From: Pirellula sp.
Lineage (GTDB): Bacteria; Planctomycetota; Planctomycetia; Pirellulales; Lacipirellulaceae
DNA: 64,000 nucleotides
Direction: 5' to 3'
Assembly (NCBI GenBank): GCA_013822725.1
Contig: PNKX01000008.1
Span: forward strand, 124,001-188,000
This document shows, in pieces, positions 54,593 through 63,916 of this stretch (position 1 is the stretch's first letter; each line of letters begins with the position of its first letter). The position numbers and the translations under genes are program-made. The notes below the pieces were generated by a model that worked only from the letters and a program-made list of their open reading frames with translations, was not told the origin of the DNA and did no database searches.

Positions 54593-56419
54593 ATGCCGCA
54601 GATCACTTTTTCGAACGTCACCATTGCCTACAACGGTCCGCCGCTGCTGGATGGCGTGTCTTGCCACATCGAACCGGGGCAGCATATCGGCTTGCTCGGC
54701 CGGAACGGCTGCGGCAAGACGACGCTGATGCGGATGTTGGCCGGCATCGAAAGCCCCGATCACGGGTCGATCGAACTCTACCCTGGTACGCGCGTGGCGA
54801 TTCTGCCGCAGGACGTGCCGCCGGAGATCTCGGGCGACGTCCGCAGCATTGTCACCGCGGGCGCCCACGCCCTCGCGAATCATCACGAGTCGGAGTGGGA
54901 AGAGACGGTCCGCATCGAACGAACGATGCGGGAAATGCAACTCGATGAAGACGCGGATTTCTTGTCGCTCTCGACCGGCATGAAACGGCGCGTCTTGTTG
55001 GCGCAGGCAATCGCCGGCGCTCCCGACGTGTTGCTGCTCGACGAGCCGACGAACCATCTCGACGTTAATTCGATCGAATGGCTCGAAGAGTTCCTCGCGC
55101 GCTTTCGCAAGACGCTGCTGTTCGTCACTCACGACCGGGCGTTTCTGACGAAGCTGGCGGACCGGATTCTGGAGATCGACCGCGGGAAGTTGTTCGATTG
55201 GTCGTGCGACTACCCGACGTTCCTCGTGCGGAAGGAAGAGTCGCTCGCGGCCGAGGAGAAGCAGAACGCCCTGTTTGACAAGAAACTCGCTCAGGAAGAG
55301 GTTTGGATTCGGCAGGGAATCAAGGCGCGGCGGACGCGGAATGAGGGGCGCGTCCGAGCACTGGAGGAGTTGCGCCACGTTCGCATGAACCGCCGCGACG
55401 TAGTCGGTAACGTGCAACTTGATATCGACGAGGGAGAGCGGAGCGGCGCGCTGGTGCTGAAGGCCGAGGGGGCGTCGTTTGGTTACAACGGCGTGCCGAT
55501 CATCCGCGACGTGACGACGACCGTGATGCGCGGCGATAAGATCGGCATCATCGGGCCGAACGGCGCCGGCAAGTCGACTCTGTTGCGCGGGCTGCTGGGG
55601 CAGCTGCCCCAGTTGGAGGGAACCGTCCGGCAGGGGACGAATCTTCAAGTCGCCTACTTCGATCAAACCCGCGATCAGCTCGATCCGAATCAAACGGCTG
55701 AGGAAAACGTCGGCGAAGGGAAGTCGAGCGTTACCATCGGCGGGAAGACGCGGCACATCATCGGCTACCTGCAAGACTTTCTGTTCACGCCGGAGCAGGC
55801 GCGGTCGCAGATTCGGTACTTCTCGGGCGGGCAACGGAATCGACTGCTGCTGGCGAAGTTGTTCGCCAAGTCGGCGAACCTGCTGGTGATGGACGAACCG
55901 ACGAACGACCTCGATAGCGAGACGCTCGAACTGCTGGAGCAGCGCTTGGTGGCGTACGACGGGACGGTGCTCTTGGTGAGCCATGACCGGGCGTTCCTCA
56001 ACAACGTGGTCGGCAGCACGATCGTGTTCGAAGGGGACCAGCTGCGCGAGTACGTCGGCGGCTACGACGACTGGGTACGGCAGCGGAAGGCGAGTCTCGA
56101 GCGCGAAGCCGAGGAAGCGGCCGCTGCGACTAAGAGCAGTTCGGGCGCAGCGTCGAATGGCGCCACTGCCGGCGCGGGGACCGCAACGAAGACGAAGAAG
56201 CTGAGCTTCAAGGAGCAGCGCGAGTTGCAGCAGTTGCCGGGACGCATTGAATCGCTCGAAGCGAAGATCGCCGCCCTCCACGAGGAGATGGCCCACCCAG
56301 GGTTCTTCAAGCAGACGGGCGGGGGGCCGATTGCGAAGCAAGCGGAAGAGAAAGCGGCCGCGGCGGAATTGAAGGCCGCCTATGCCCGGTGGGAGGAGTT
56401 GGAGCAGTCGGGCGGTTAA
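54593..56419 (+). CDS. uup: ABC-F family ATPase, Uup-like
   Basis: The 608-residue protein has two ABC ATPase domains without membrane segments. Domain 1: GLLGRNGCGKTTLMRML, LSTGMKRRVLLAQA, LLLDEPTNHLD. Domain 2: GIIGPNGAGKSTLLRGL, FSGGQRNRLLLAKL, LLVMDEPTNDLD. A linker of about 80 residues lies between them, and a C-terminal coiled coil (about 515-600) is typical of the Uup subfamily, which acts on ribosomes or DNA. It lies 27 nt after the amidohydrolase gene. Confidence 0.93.
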   Translation: MPQITFSNVTIAYNGPPLLDGVSCHIEPGQHIGLLGRNGCGKTTLMRMLAGIESPDHGSIELYPGTRVAILPQDVPPEISGDVRSIVTAGAHALANHHESEWEETVRIERTMREMQLDEDADFLSLSTGMKRRVLLAQAIAGAPDVLLLDEPTNHLDVNSIEWLEEFLARFRKTLLFVTHDRAFLTKLADRILEIDRGKLFDWSCDYPTFLVRKEESLAAEEKQNALFDKKLAQEEVWIRQGIKARRTRNEGRVRALEELRHVRMNRRDVVGNVQLDIDEGERSGALVLKAEGASFGYNGVPIIRDVTTTVMRGDKIGIIGPNGAGKSTLLRGLLGQLPQLEGTVRQGTNLQVAYFDQTRDQLDPNQTAEENVGEGKSSVTIGGKTRHIIGYLQDFLFTPEQARSQIRYFSGGQRNRLLLAKLFAKSANLLVMDEPTNDLDSETLELLEQRLVAYDGTVLLVSHDRAFLNNVVGSTIVFEGDQLREYVGGYDDWVRQRKASLEREAEEAAAATKSSSGAASNGATAGAGTATKTKKLSFKEQRELQQLPGRIESLEAKIAALHEEMAHPGFFKQTGGGPIAKQAEEKAAAAELKAAYARWEELEQSGG

Positions 56420-56545
56420 GGACGCTTTGCCCCGCTGGGCGTCGATCCGCGGGCTATAGTTGTCCGACTGCGCCGCCGCGATGATACCGCGTATGGTCCT
56501 CGCGGCCGTGGCGCCCACGACAACCTTTCCTTCGCGGGTCGACTG

Positions 56546-57307
56546 ATGTTCGCATGCTGCCGTTTGATGGCGTTGGCGATGGGCTCCGTCGCGTTTCTTT
56601 CCATGGCGCCGATGGCGGTCGCCGAACCGGTCGCCGCTCCGGCGGTCGCGCCGATGTCGCCGCAGGCGGCGCTCGACGATTTGAAGGCGGGCAACCGGCG
56701 GTTCGCCAATGACGAACTGCGCGAGGCGAAGCTCGGTTCGAAGCGCCGCATCCAACTTTCGCAGGCGCAGCATCCGATGTCGGTGGTGCTAACTTGCTCC
56801 GACTCGCGGGCGGCGCCGGAGATCATCTTCGATCAAGGCCTCGGCGAGATCTTCGTCGTGCGCGTCGCCGGCAACGTGGGCGGGCCGGAGGTGTATGCGT
56901 CGATCGAGTATGCCGTCGCGGAGCTCAAGGCGCCGTTGGTCGTTGTGCTGGGCCATAGTCATTGCGGCGCGGTGGCGACTGCCCTGAAGGCGAAGGAACT
57001 GCCCAGCTACAATCTCAAACTGCTGATCGGCTTGATCAACGTCGGCGAAAACCTCCCTAACAATCCTGAAATGGCCTTGGCGGCGGCGATTCGAAACAAT
57101 GTTCGCGAGCAGACGCTGTATCTCACGCAGCAGAGCGAGATCATTCGGCGGGCCGCTCGCAGCGGGCAGATCATGATCGTACCGGCGTTGTACGACCTTG
57201 AAAGCGGCCATGTCACATGGGGCAACCCCGCCGACCGCTCGCTGCCGGAGATCGTCGACGCACCTGCCGACGCAGCCGTGGCGATGCCTGCCGACGTTGC
57301 GAAGTAA
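56546..57307 (+). CDS. Exported beta-class carbonic anhydrase
   Basis: The 253-residue protein has a signal peptide (about 1-26, ending MAVAEP) and a beta-carbonic anhydrase fold with zinc ligands in LTCSDSRAAPE and GHSHCGAVATAL. It interconverts CO2 and bicarbonate, here in the periplasm. The pattern VVRVAGNVGGPEVYASIEYA is typical. It is an independent gene 126 nt after the ABC-F gene. Confidence 0.93.
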   Translation: MFACCRLMALAMGSVAFLSMAPMAVAEPVAAPAVAPMSPQAALDDLKAGNRRFANDELREAKLGSKRRIQLSQAQHPMSVVLTCSDSRAAPEIIFDQGLGEIFVVRVAGNVGGPEVYASIEYAVAELKAPLVVVLGHSHCGAVATALKAKELPSYNLKLLIGLINVGENLPNNPEMALAAAIRNNVREQTLYLTQQSEIIRRAARSGQIMIVPALYDLESGHVTWGNPADRSLPEIVDAPADAAVAMPADVAK

Positions 57308-57335
57308 CGAGAGACGTTCACGGCTGTCCATCCCA

Positions 57336-58682
57336 TCAACTCCAAAACCTCCGGTCGAGCATCCGGTAATTCACCGCCTCGCCGAGGTGTTCCTGGCGGA
57401 TCGCGGCGCTGTCGTCGAGGTCGGCGATCGTGCGGGCGACGCGGAGGATCTTGTCGTGAGCGCGGGCCGAGAGGCCTTGTTCGGTGACGCTTGATTCGAG
57501 CAGGTCGCGGCTGGCGGCGTCGAGCGTGCAGACTTGCCGCACTTGCCGGCTGGTCATCTGGCCGTTGGTTTGCTTGGCGCTGCCGAGTTGGCGGAAGCGC
57601 TCGGCCTGGCGAGTGCGCGCGACCTCGACTTGCTCACGCATCTTGGCGCTGTCGGTGCCGCGCGGGCCGGTGGAGAGTTCCTTGAACGGCACGGCGGCGA
57701 CTTCGAGATGGATGTCGATGCGGTCGAGCAGGGGGCCGCTGATCTTGGACATGTATCGCTCCACCTGCGGGACTGAACAATGGCACTCGCGGCGCGGATC
57801 GTTGCGAAAGCCGCAAGGGCAGGGGTTGAGCGAGGCGATGAGCATGAAGTCGGCGGGAAAGTGGGCGGCGCGCATCGCGCGGCTGATCGAGACCGTGCCG
57901 TCTTCGAGCGGTTGCCGCAGGACTTCGAGAATGGTGCGGTTGAACTCCGGCAGCTCGTCGAGGAACAGGACGCCGTTGTGGGCGAGGCTGATCTCGCCTG
58001 GCGCGGGCGTCGAGCCGCCGCCGACGAGGCCGGCGTTGCTGATCGTGTGATGCGGCGCGCGGAAGGGGCGACGAACCATCAGCGGACGGCCGGGCGGAAG
58101 CTTGCCCATTGCGCTGTAGATGCGACTGGTTTCGATCGATTCCTCCGCCGTGAGTTGAGGAAGAATGGTCGCGACGCGCTTGGCTAACATCGTCTTGCCT
58201 GCTCCCGGAGGTCCAACGAACAGGAGGTTGTGGCGGCCCGCCGCGGCGATCGTGACGGCGCGCTTGGCCATCTCCTGGCCGCGCACATCGGCGAAGTCTT
58301 CTTCGTAGCAGCCAAGTTCTTCGAAAAGTTCGCCGACGCGCGACGGCGTCGGCTCGATGTGGAGTTGCTCGATGAGGAACGCCGCGGCTTGGGTGACGCT
58401 GTCGAGAGGGATCACGTCGATCCCTTCGACGACCGCGGCCTCGGCGGCGTTGGCGCTAGGGACGATCAGGCCGCGGATTTGGTCGTTTGCGGCGGCGGCC
58501 ATCGCCATCGAGAGGGCGCCTTTCACGGGGCGCATCGCGCCGTCGAGGGCGAGCTCGCCGACGATGGCGTAGTGGGCGAGGAGGTCGGAGGCGATCTGAC
58601 CGCTCGCGGCCAACAGGCCGAGGGCGACGGGGAGGTCGAACGACGACGCTTGTTTGGGGAGTTCTGCCGGAGCGGAGCTACC
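57336..58682 (-). pseudogene. comM: 5'-truncated ComM/YifB Mg-chelatase-like AAA ATPase
   Basis: The C-terminal 448 residues are well preserved: GPPGAGKTMLAKRVATILP Walker A, GVLFLDELPEF Walker B, SLNPCPCGFRNDPRREC and the C-terminal Mg_chelatase_C part. The N-terminal S5-like domain is cut: similarity begins at APAELPKQASSFDLPVALG and a stop codon (58,683-58,685) lies just upstream. Full ComM proteins are about 500 residues, so about 70-75 N-terminal residues are missing. Only a TTG or CTG start is available. ComM is a hexameric helicase for branch migration in transformation. The break lies exactly where the next module begins. Confidence 0.85.
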
Positions 58683-58913
58683 TTAGTAAAGCACTCTATC
58701 GGGTCTATTCTTGGGCAGAAATCGAACCCATTTACCGACAGCCCCGGAAGGAATCGCAGATTAGCGGCGTACGGGCTGGAACGGCCGCTGCCAAGGAGCG
58801 GGGTTGGACGGGAGGCAGTGCTAGCACCCAGCCTGTGCCTCCCGATTCCCCTAGCCCAGTTCCTTGATTTTTTGTAATTGCCCCAGATCATATTTCAACA
58901 GGAGCGTGGATCA

Positions 58914-60065
58914 ATGAACGTTTTTTCACAATTGAAGCAGTCAGCTATCGACTATCGGCAGGTCGAGGGCCTGACCCACGCTTTCTACCGATATCCAGCC
59001 AGATTTAGTCCAGAGTTCGCTCGTTCTGCTATTCAGCTGTTCTCAAAACCTGGCGACCTTGTGATTGATCCGTTCATGGGCGGGGGGACGACGATCCTGG
59101 AAGCGTTCGTGTCCGGACGCCGTGCGTACGGCTGCGATATAAATTCGCTTGCAGTGTTCATTGCGAAGGTCAAGACAACGCCTCTTAGTAACGGTGCCAT
59201 CGATAACGTCACTGCCTGGGCTAAAATGGTCGCAGACTGTATGAGTTTTCGAGCTCCCACAAGCGACCTGGAACTAATACTGAACGACGTACGGGCCAAG
59301 AATCTCTCGATCCCTAGTGCTAGGGCACTAAAGAAGGCGGTAGCTATAGCCCTTAACTTGCTAGACGATCTAGCAACTTCCCCTGAACGGGACTTTGCAC
59401 GCTGCGTGATACTTAAGACCTCGCAATGGGCATTTGACAACCGCAAGCAATCGACTCCGCTAAGTGAGTTTCGGGAGCGAATTGTTGGCAACGCCCATGA
59501 GATGGCACAAGAGCTGAAAGAATACTCACGGCTCTATCGCCGCGAGAAGCTGCGGCTACGCGACCGAACGCTAGTCCAGTGTGACGCTGCCGACATCCAC
59601 AAGTGCGGCGCTTTTGTCGGTGACAAAGCTGCCATGGTTGTAACCAGCCCGCCCTATCCGGGCATCCACATGCTTTACCATCGGTGGCAGGTGGATGGAC
59701 GGCGCGAGAGCCCCGCCCCCTACTGGATTACGGATTCATTGGACGGCCACGGTGCATCTTACTACACGTTCACAGGCCGTAATCGAGATGACTTCGGGGA
59801 ATACTTCGACAAAGTCGTAAAGACGATGGCAAGCGTGCGGAAGTGCCTCAAGAATGGTGGCCACGTCGTGCAAATGGTTGCGTTTGCCGACCCCGAACGT
59901 CACCTCAAGCAGTACCTCCGTTCGATGAACGAAGCCGGCTACGAAGAGGTAAAGGAAACCTATCACCGCATTCGTAGAGTGGTACCGAACCGAAAGTGGC
60001 ACGCAAACTTCAAGGGCAAAACCGCTGCTGCCCGCGAGGTCGTCCTAGTCCACAGAGCAGTCTAG
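58914..60065 (+). CDS. DNA methyltransferase (N4-cytosine/N6-adenine type)
   Basis: From the ATG at 58,914 (AGGAG upstream) the protein has 383 residues. N-terminal HAFYRYPARFSPEFARSAI resembles the SAM-binding motif X region, DPFMGGGTTILEAFV is motif I (residues 52-66), and TSPPYPGIHML carries the catalytic SPPY (residues 245-248). The I-then-IV order differs from the common beta class. The recognition sequence is unknown. Its TAG stop overlaps the stop of the convergent gene on CTAG (60,062-60,065). Confidence 0.88.
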   Translation: MNVFSQLKQSAIDYRQVEGLTHAFYRYPARFSPEFARSAIQLFSKPGDLVIDPFMGGGTTILEAFVSGRRAYGCDINSLAVFIAKVKTTPLSNGAIDNVTAWAKMVADCMSFRAPTSDLELILNDVRAKNLSIPSARALKKAVAIALNLLDDLATSPERDFARCVILKTSQWAFDNRKQSTPLSEFRERIVGNAHEMAQELKEYSRLYRREKLRLRDRTLVQCDAADIHKCGAFVGDKAAMVVTSPPYPGIHMLYHRWQVDGRRESPAPYWITDSLDGHGASYYTFTGRNRDDFGEYFDKVVKTMASVRKCLKNGGHVVQMVAFADPERHLKQYLRSMNEAGYEEVKETYHRIRRVVPNRKWHANFKGKTAAAREVVLVHRAV

Positions 60066-61921
60066 GTCCCGACCTCCATCAAGCGAATGAGAGTTGCGGC
60101 AACGCGATTTGTTTCGGCACGCATATCCATATCGCTTGGGACTCTAGAGGCGTTATCGTCGCTATCGGAGTCTTCGTTTTTGCGTCTGCGTGCCAAATGC
60201 TCGAACATCTGAAACAGATGAAACGCCAAATGGGCCGTATATTTAGTTTTCCGCCTCTCAACAGTATTAGGGTCGAGCTTTTTAACTTTGATTATGTGAT
60301 CCAAATAATCCGTTAAAAGCTCGCTGTCGACGTTGATTATTAGTGTAAGTGGCTGAGTTTCGGTGGGCTCGGTGAACGCACCGGCATCGTATGCCGTCCA
60401 TTCCGTCGACCCCCAGCAGGTGTCGTTTTCCCAGTCACCTTTCTTAACATACTTGATTTCATACGGTGGCCGTCTCTGCCCAGATGGCTCCGGCGCGTCG
60501 TGAGAGACTTTGCGTGGTGATTGCAAATCAGGTGCAGCAGGTGCCACGATCACGCCTGTAAAAACTACGGACAAACTCTGTCCGGATGGTCCGACCGCGG
60601 AGACTTCGTATTGATACTCACTTCCGACTGCTGTGGCCGTTGGAGCGTCGATTAGAAGTTCGAAACGTCCATTGCAGGGTTTGCTAAAGCCTACCGGCGG
60701 GGCAGGAAGGTTTTCGCCTGAGGCGACGAGCTTCCACGCTTGCGGGTCCCCTGCAGTCAATGAGTCCTTGCCATCCCATTTTAAGCGAACGTGACTCGCA
60801 GCACCGCCAGCGACGATCTTCACAGGTTGACGACTAGTGACGCGAAGGTATGTCGGCTCGTCTAGCAACACCACCGGTTTTGGCGGCTGTATTGGTTTTG
60901 ACTTTCTTACGACGATTTGATACTCGAGCATCCGTGGCTCGGGACGACCTTTAAACTGCGCGTAGACTCCTAGTCTGGTTATAAGTGGATACTCTTCAGG
61001 CTCGGCGTCGTCTGGCTCCAAGTAGCAGAGTGTGAGCCGTGCGGAATCTTTGTCACGAATAAGCTTGACGCTCAGGTCAGGAAGTTTAGGGGTTAGTTCG
61101 ATTTTAAGATCAGATAGATCAGACCACAATTGTGGCGGCGAGCAACGAAACGTAAAGGTCCGTTCCTCATCCGGAGTGAGGCGGATCACTCGTGACGGCT
61201 TATCTTCCTTAAGCAATGGGTAATCAGCTGCTTCACCCTCGCTCTCATTTCCCGCAACGACAATTTTTGAGGGTTTGTTATTCCCTAGCGAGACGTTGGC
61301 ACCTGTCGGATCGCTGCCAGCTTGATTGGCTCCTGAGACTTCGCGTGAACCCGCCGAATGATGATGATCGATCAACTGATCGAGGGCCGCCATAACAGCT
61401 TCGCCCCCGGTTTCCAAAGATGCGACTTCTTCCTCCGCATCTAACTGTAGGCGTTTTAGTTCGGGGTCACCTTTAAGTGTTGAAAGAACACGGTTACGAA
61501 TCGCATCAAAGTCCTTACCCTCGTAAAGCCCCTGTCGGCTGCCCTGCATAAGTTTCGCCAGAACGTTAGGATGGAGTTGATCGAGATCGACGATCAACAT
61601 CGTTCTGTTCTTGAGGTACTTTAGGCCGAGATCTCGGCTTAGGAATGTATTGTCCCAAGCATGGTGCCGCTGGCCGTTGACGGTGAACACAGCACAGCTT
61701 CGGCCCCGTGTGGCCGTTTCTAGATAACTCGATAAAGGAGAATTTTCATCGAAGTCTACCGGCTCGTCGTCGTCGTCCTCAACCTCGGTGGTTGCCTCTA
61801 ACGTCACGCCAGATTTGTCAACTTTCTTCTTTAACACGACCACCCGGATTTGAATTACGCCGAACGTCGTGGGGTCATCCGCTTCCCAAGTCTTATCTAA
61901 TGCTACCTGCGCCGCTGGCAT
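60062..61921 (-). CDS. Second part of a split GHKL ATPase, with Ig-like and helical domains
   Basis: The 619-residue protein begins with a segment (about 1-165) containing AVFTVNGQRHHAWDNTF and MLIVDLDQLHPNVLAKLMQG, which looks like the transducer part that normally follows a GHKL ATP-binding domain. Then come an acidic linker, two beta-rich Ig-like segments (about 235-440), a PYEIKYVKKGDW block and a helical C-terminus (RRKTKYTAHLAFHLFQMFEH). It starts 17 nt after the ATPase-domain gene. I infer that both gene products form one ATPase machine. The exact family is not known to me. Confidence 0.7.
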   Translation of the reverse strand: MPAAQVALDKTWEADDPTTFGVIQIRVVVLKKKVDKSGVTLEATTEVEDDDDEPVDFDENSPLSSYLETATRGRSCAVFTVNGQRHHAWDNTFLSRDLGLKYLKNRTMLIVDLDQLHPNVLAKLMQGSRQGLYEGKDFDAIRNRVLSTLKGDPELKRLQLDAEEEVASLETGGEAVMAALDQLIDHHHSAGSREVSGANQAGSDPTGANVSLGNNKPSKIVVAGNESEGEAADYPLLKEDKPSRVIRLTPDEERTFTFRCSPPQLWSDLSDLKIELTPKLPDLSVKLIRDKDSARLTLCYLEPDDAEPEEYPLITRLGVYAQFKGRPEPRMLEYQIVVRKSKPIQPPKPVVLLDEPTYLRVTSRQPVKIVAGGAASHVRLKWDGKDSLTAGDPQAWKLVASGENLPAPPVGFSKPCNGRFELLIDAPTATAVGSEYQYEVSAVGPSGQSLSVVFTGVIVAPAAPDLQSPRKVSHDAPEPSGQRRPPYEIKYVKKGDWENDTCWGSTEWTAYDAGAFTEPTETQPLTLIINVDSELLTDYLDHIIKVKKLDPNTVERRKTKYTAHLAFHLFQMFEHLARRRKNEDSDSDDNASRVPSDMDMRAETNRVAATLIRLMEVGT

Positions 61922-61938
61922 GATTTACCTCAATCAGA

Positions 61939-63009
61939 TTAGGCGATTGGTTGCGGATCAAAACGTTTGTCCAACGCAACTTTGGAACGGGAAAGCTTCG
62001 AGAGCCTGTAGGCAGTTCCCCACATAGGATCGGGGCGTCTGCCCTCACCGGTTATCAGTTCATACGGAATCACCGGGTTGAAGAGTAAGTGATTTAACGT
62101 TTGATACAGTGATCGAGACGGATCTATCTTGCCAAAGTCATAGTTCACATGGCAGAACCGAGTTCCGTGCAAAAAACCCAATTCGTCTGCGCGGATGCCA
62201 GGCACCGAAGGCACTCGACCATCGGGTGAGGCCGCCAAGTATGCGTAATAATGGTCACGCCGACCTGGTAGAAAAACGTTGCGGACAATTGTCCACCCGA
62301 CGTCGCTATCACTTTCCGACTGTCGCAGATCAGCGGCACGTCTCGAAAGCACAAATGAGTATTCGCTAGCCGCATATGCTGAGGAGCCACCTTGCCCGAA
62401 GACGCCGATCAAGTAGGGCTTGTCGCCTTTATCGCTTTTTCCGAGCGAGAGCAATGTTGAGTGCATAGTTGACGCGGTTTGGCCAATTCCGTCATCTTCG
62501 ATTGCGATTGTCGTTTGCCTTGGTTGTTTCGACATCATCAGCCTGACGCGAATTTTTCTGGCAATGTCGCGAGCGTGGTATTTCGGCTTTCTGCCATCTA
62601 TCAACTGAGGCCAGCCAGGCAACTCGTCAAGCGGTGGCAATTTGAAATACCTCTTTACGGCTTCACGCGGCGACGCTGGGCAGGATGCCGAGGGGTTTTC
62701 GAGGAGTTCTCTGCCTCGGGCCAATTCGATTAGGCCCTCCATGCTGTTAACTGTACGCTCACCAATGGGATTCTCGGGGGCACCTGCGAGCTTGATCCGG
62801 CCTGCATTTCCCCGGTCGCCACCCACGGCAAACCAATGCAGATTACCCTCATGCCATCCTCGTGATGGGTCTTCAGGGTCGAAGGTATAGGACTCATCAC
62901 CAACGACGGGTAGCGATTCAAGAATCGCCTTGATTGCGGTTGATGTCTTAGCTGATGTCAACTTTTTGAGAAAATCGTCAGGGATGTTTTTAATGAGTGG
63001 TGACGTCAT
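61939..63009 (-). CDS. GHKL-type ATP-binding protein (HSP90/MutL/MORC-like N-terminal domain)
   Basis: From the ATG at 63,007-63,009 the protein has 356 residues; a TTG ten codons upstream is possible. The GHKL boxes are visible: GERTVNSMEGLIE as N-box (residues about 83-95, with Asn and nearby Glu), IAIEDDGIGQ (about 169-177) and GVFGQGGSSAYAAS (about 202-215). It ends soon after the ATP-binding fold, with no dimerising transducer domain of its own; that seems to be encoded by the next gene. Related ATPases occur in several antiphage systems. Confidence 0.78.
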   Translation of the reverse strand: MTSPLIKNIPDDFLKKLTSAKTSTAIKAILESLPVVGDESYTFDPEDPSRGWHEGNLHWFAVGGDRGNAGRIKLAGAPENPIGERTVNSMEGLIELARGRELLENPSASCPASPREAVKRYFKLPPLDELPGWPQLIDGRKPKYHARDIARKIRVRLMMSKQPRQTTIAIEDDGIGQTASTMHSTLLSLGKSDKGDKPYLIGVFGQGGSSAYAASEYSFVLSRRAADLRQSESDSDVGWTIVRNVFLPGRRDHYYAYLAASPDGRVPSVPGIRADELGFLHGTRFCHVNYDFGKIDPSRSLYQTLNHLLFNPVIPYELITGEGRRPDPMWGTAYRLSKLSRSKVALDKRFDPQPIA

Positions 63010-63060
63010 TCTCGATTTCCGTGGTAAATTATTTGCCAAAAAACGCGTGGCTGCAGTGGG

Positions 63061-63690
63061 CTATATTGTCGATAGTTTATCCCAGGAATCGGCAATGTCG
63101 CTGTCTATGTCGGACGGAGCGGGGACAATGTATCCGTGGCGGCCGTGGCGCTCAATTACGCCAATGTCGCGAAGCCAGGCAAGGCAAAGATACGATTGAT
63201 AATCTGGGATAGCTTCCCCACTTGGCAAGGAGAGCGGCAGGAACTCTTGGGGCGGTCGCAGAACACCGTCTTCAAGACGTTGCACTTTAATTGCCTCCGC
63301 CACGGTGCTGAGAATCGAATGGGGAGCTTTGTGTTGATATTCCTTCGCGGTCGATTTGGACCAGCCGATCTTCACCAAGTCACCGTTCGCCCTTACAAAA
63401 CGTGGATAGCTCGTCGAAGTGCCTTTTTTGCTCCGCTTAGGAACCGTGCTACCCGATCCGTAGCTTATGCGAGTTCGTATTTGAGCAACGGCGTCGGTGC
63501 GGTTATCGATAACGGAGGTTGCCCCGCGTGGCGTCTCGATAGTTTTGGCGAGACTAGCCACGGACTTTGCGAGGTTGGTTAGGAAAAGAATCTCATCGTA
63601 TTCACCATCATTCGCTGCCTCACCTACGAGCGTTCGAATGCTAGCCTCTGCTGAATTCAGAATCGATGCCGCATCGCCAAGTCTGCTCAC
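63061..63690 (-). CDS. Winged-helix-like accessory protein of the ATPase module
   Basis: The GTG at 63,688-63,690 has GGAG 9 nt upstream. The 209-residue protein has a helical N-terminus, a central YPRFVRANGDLVKIGWSKST segment followed by KEYQHKAPHSILSTVAEAIK, and a C-terminus YLCLAWLRDIGVIERHGRHG that resembles the end of a winged helix. It may bind DNA or regulate the module. It is the first gene of the operon, 51 nt before the ATPase gene start. Confidence 0.65.
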   Translation of the reverse strand: MSRLGDAASILNSAEASIRTLVGEAANDGEYDEILFLTNLAKSVASLAKTIETPRGATSVIDNRTDAVAQIRTRISYGSGSTVPKRSKKGTSTSYPRFVRANGDLVKIGWSKSTAKEYQHKAPHSILSTVAEAIKVQRLEDGVLRPPQEFLPLSLPSGEAIPDYQSYLCLAWLRDIGVIERHGRHGYIVPAPSDIDSDIADSWDKLSTI

Positions 63691-63716
63691 TGTAGCCTAC
63701 TCCATCGTTTTGATCG

Positions 63717-63813
63717 TACAGGCAGGCCTCATTGTAGCTAGCACCGCCATACAGGACAAGTGCCTGTACGGTTTTATTTCCGCAGCCTGTAGATTCTTTG
63801 TACCTCGCCTGTA
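63717..63813. promoter_or_regulatory. Repeated CCTGTA / TACAGG boxes between divergent genes
   Basis: TACAGG occurs at 63,717 and 63,750 and CCTGTA at 63,763, 63,786 and 63,808. The last three are 22-23 bp apart, two helical turns. The pair at 63,750-63,768 forms a palindrome (6-7-6). This array lies directly upstream of the ATPase operon and of the plus-strand gene at 63,917, and looks like an operator cluster. Confidence 0.6.
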
Positions 63814-63916
63814 TTGATAACGGCATGGGCGTCTTTCGCCCGGATACATACGATTTTTGTAGTTGTCCGCTCGAAATGGTCAGCTCACAGCCCTTACCTG
63901 TAGGAAGTATAAAATA

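Noticed and set aside
52760..56773. 1337-residue minus-strand frame
   Set aside because: It is antisense to clear amidohydrolase and ABC-F genes and is an arginine-rich artefact of high GC third positions.
57484..58877. Several plus-strand frames opposite comM
   Set aside because: They are shadows of the comM coding strand, which has unambiguous AAA+ motifs.
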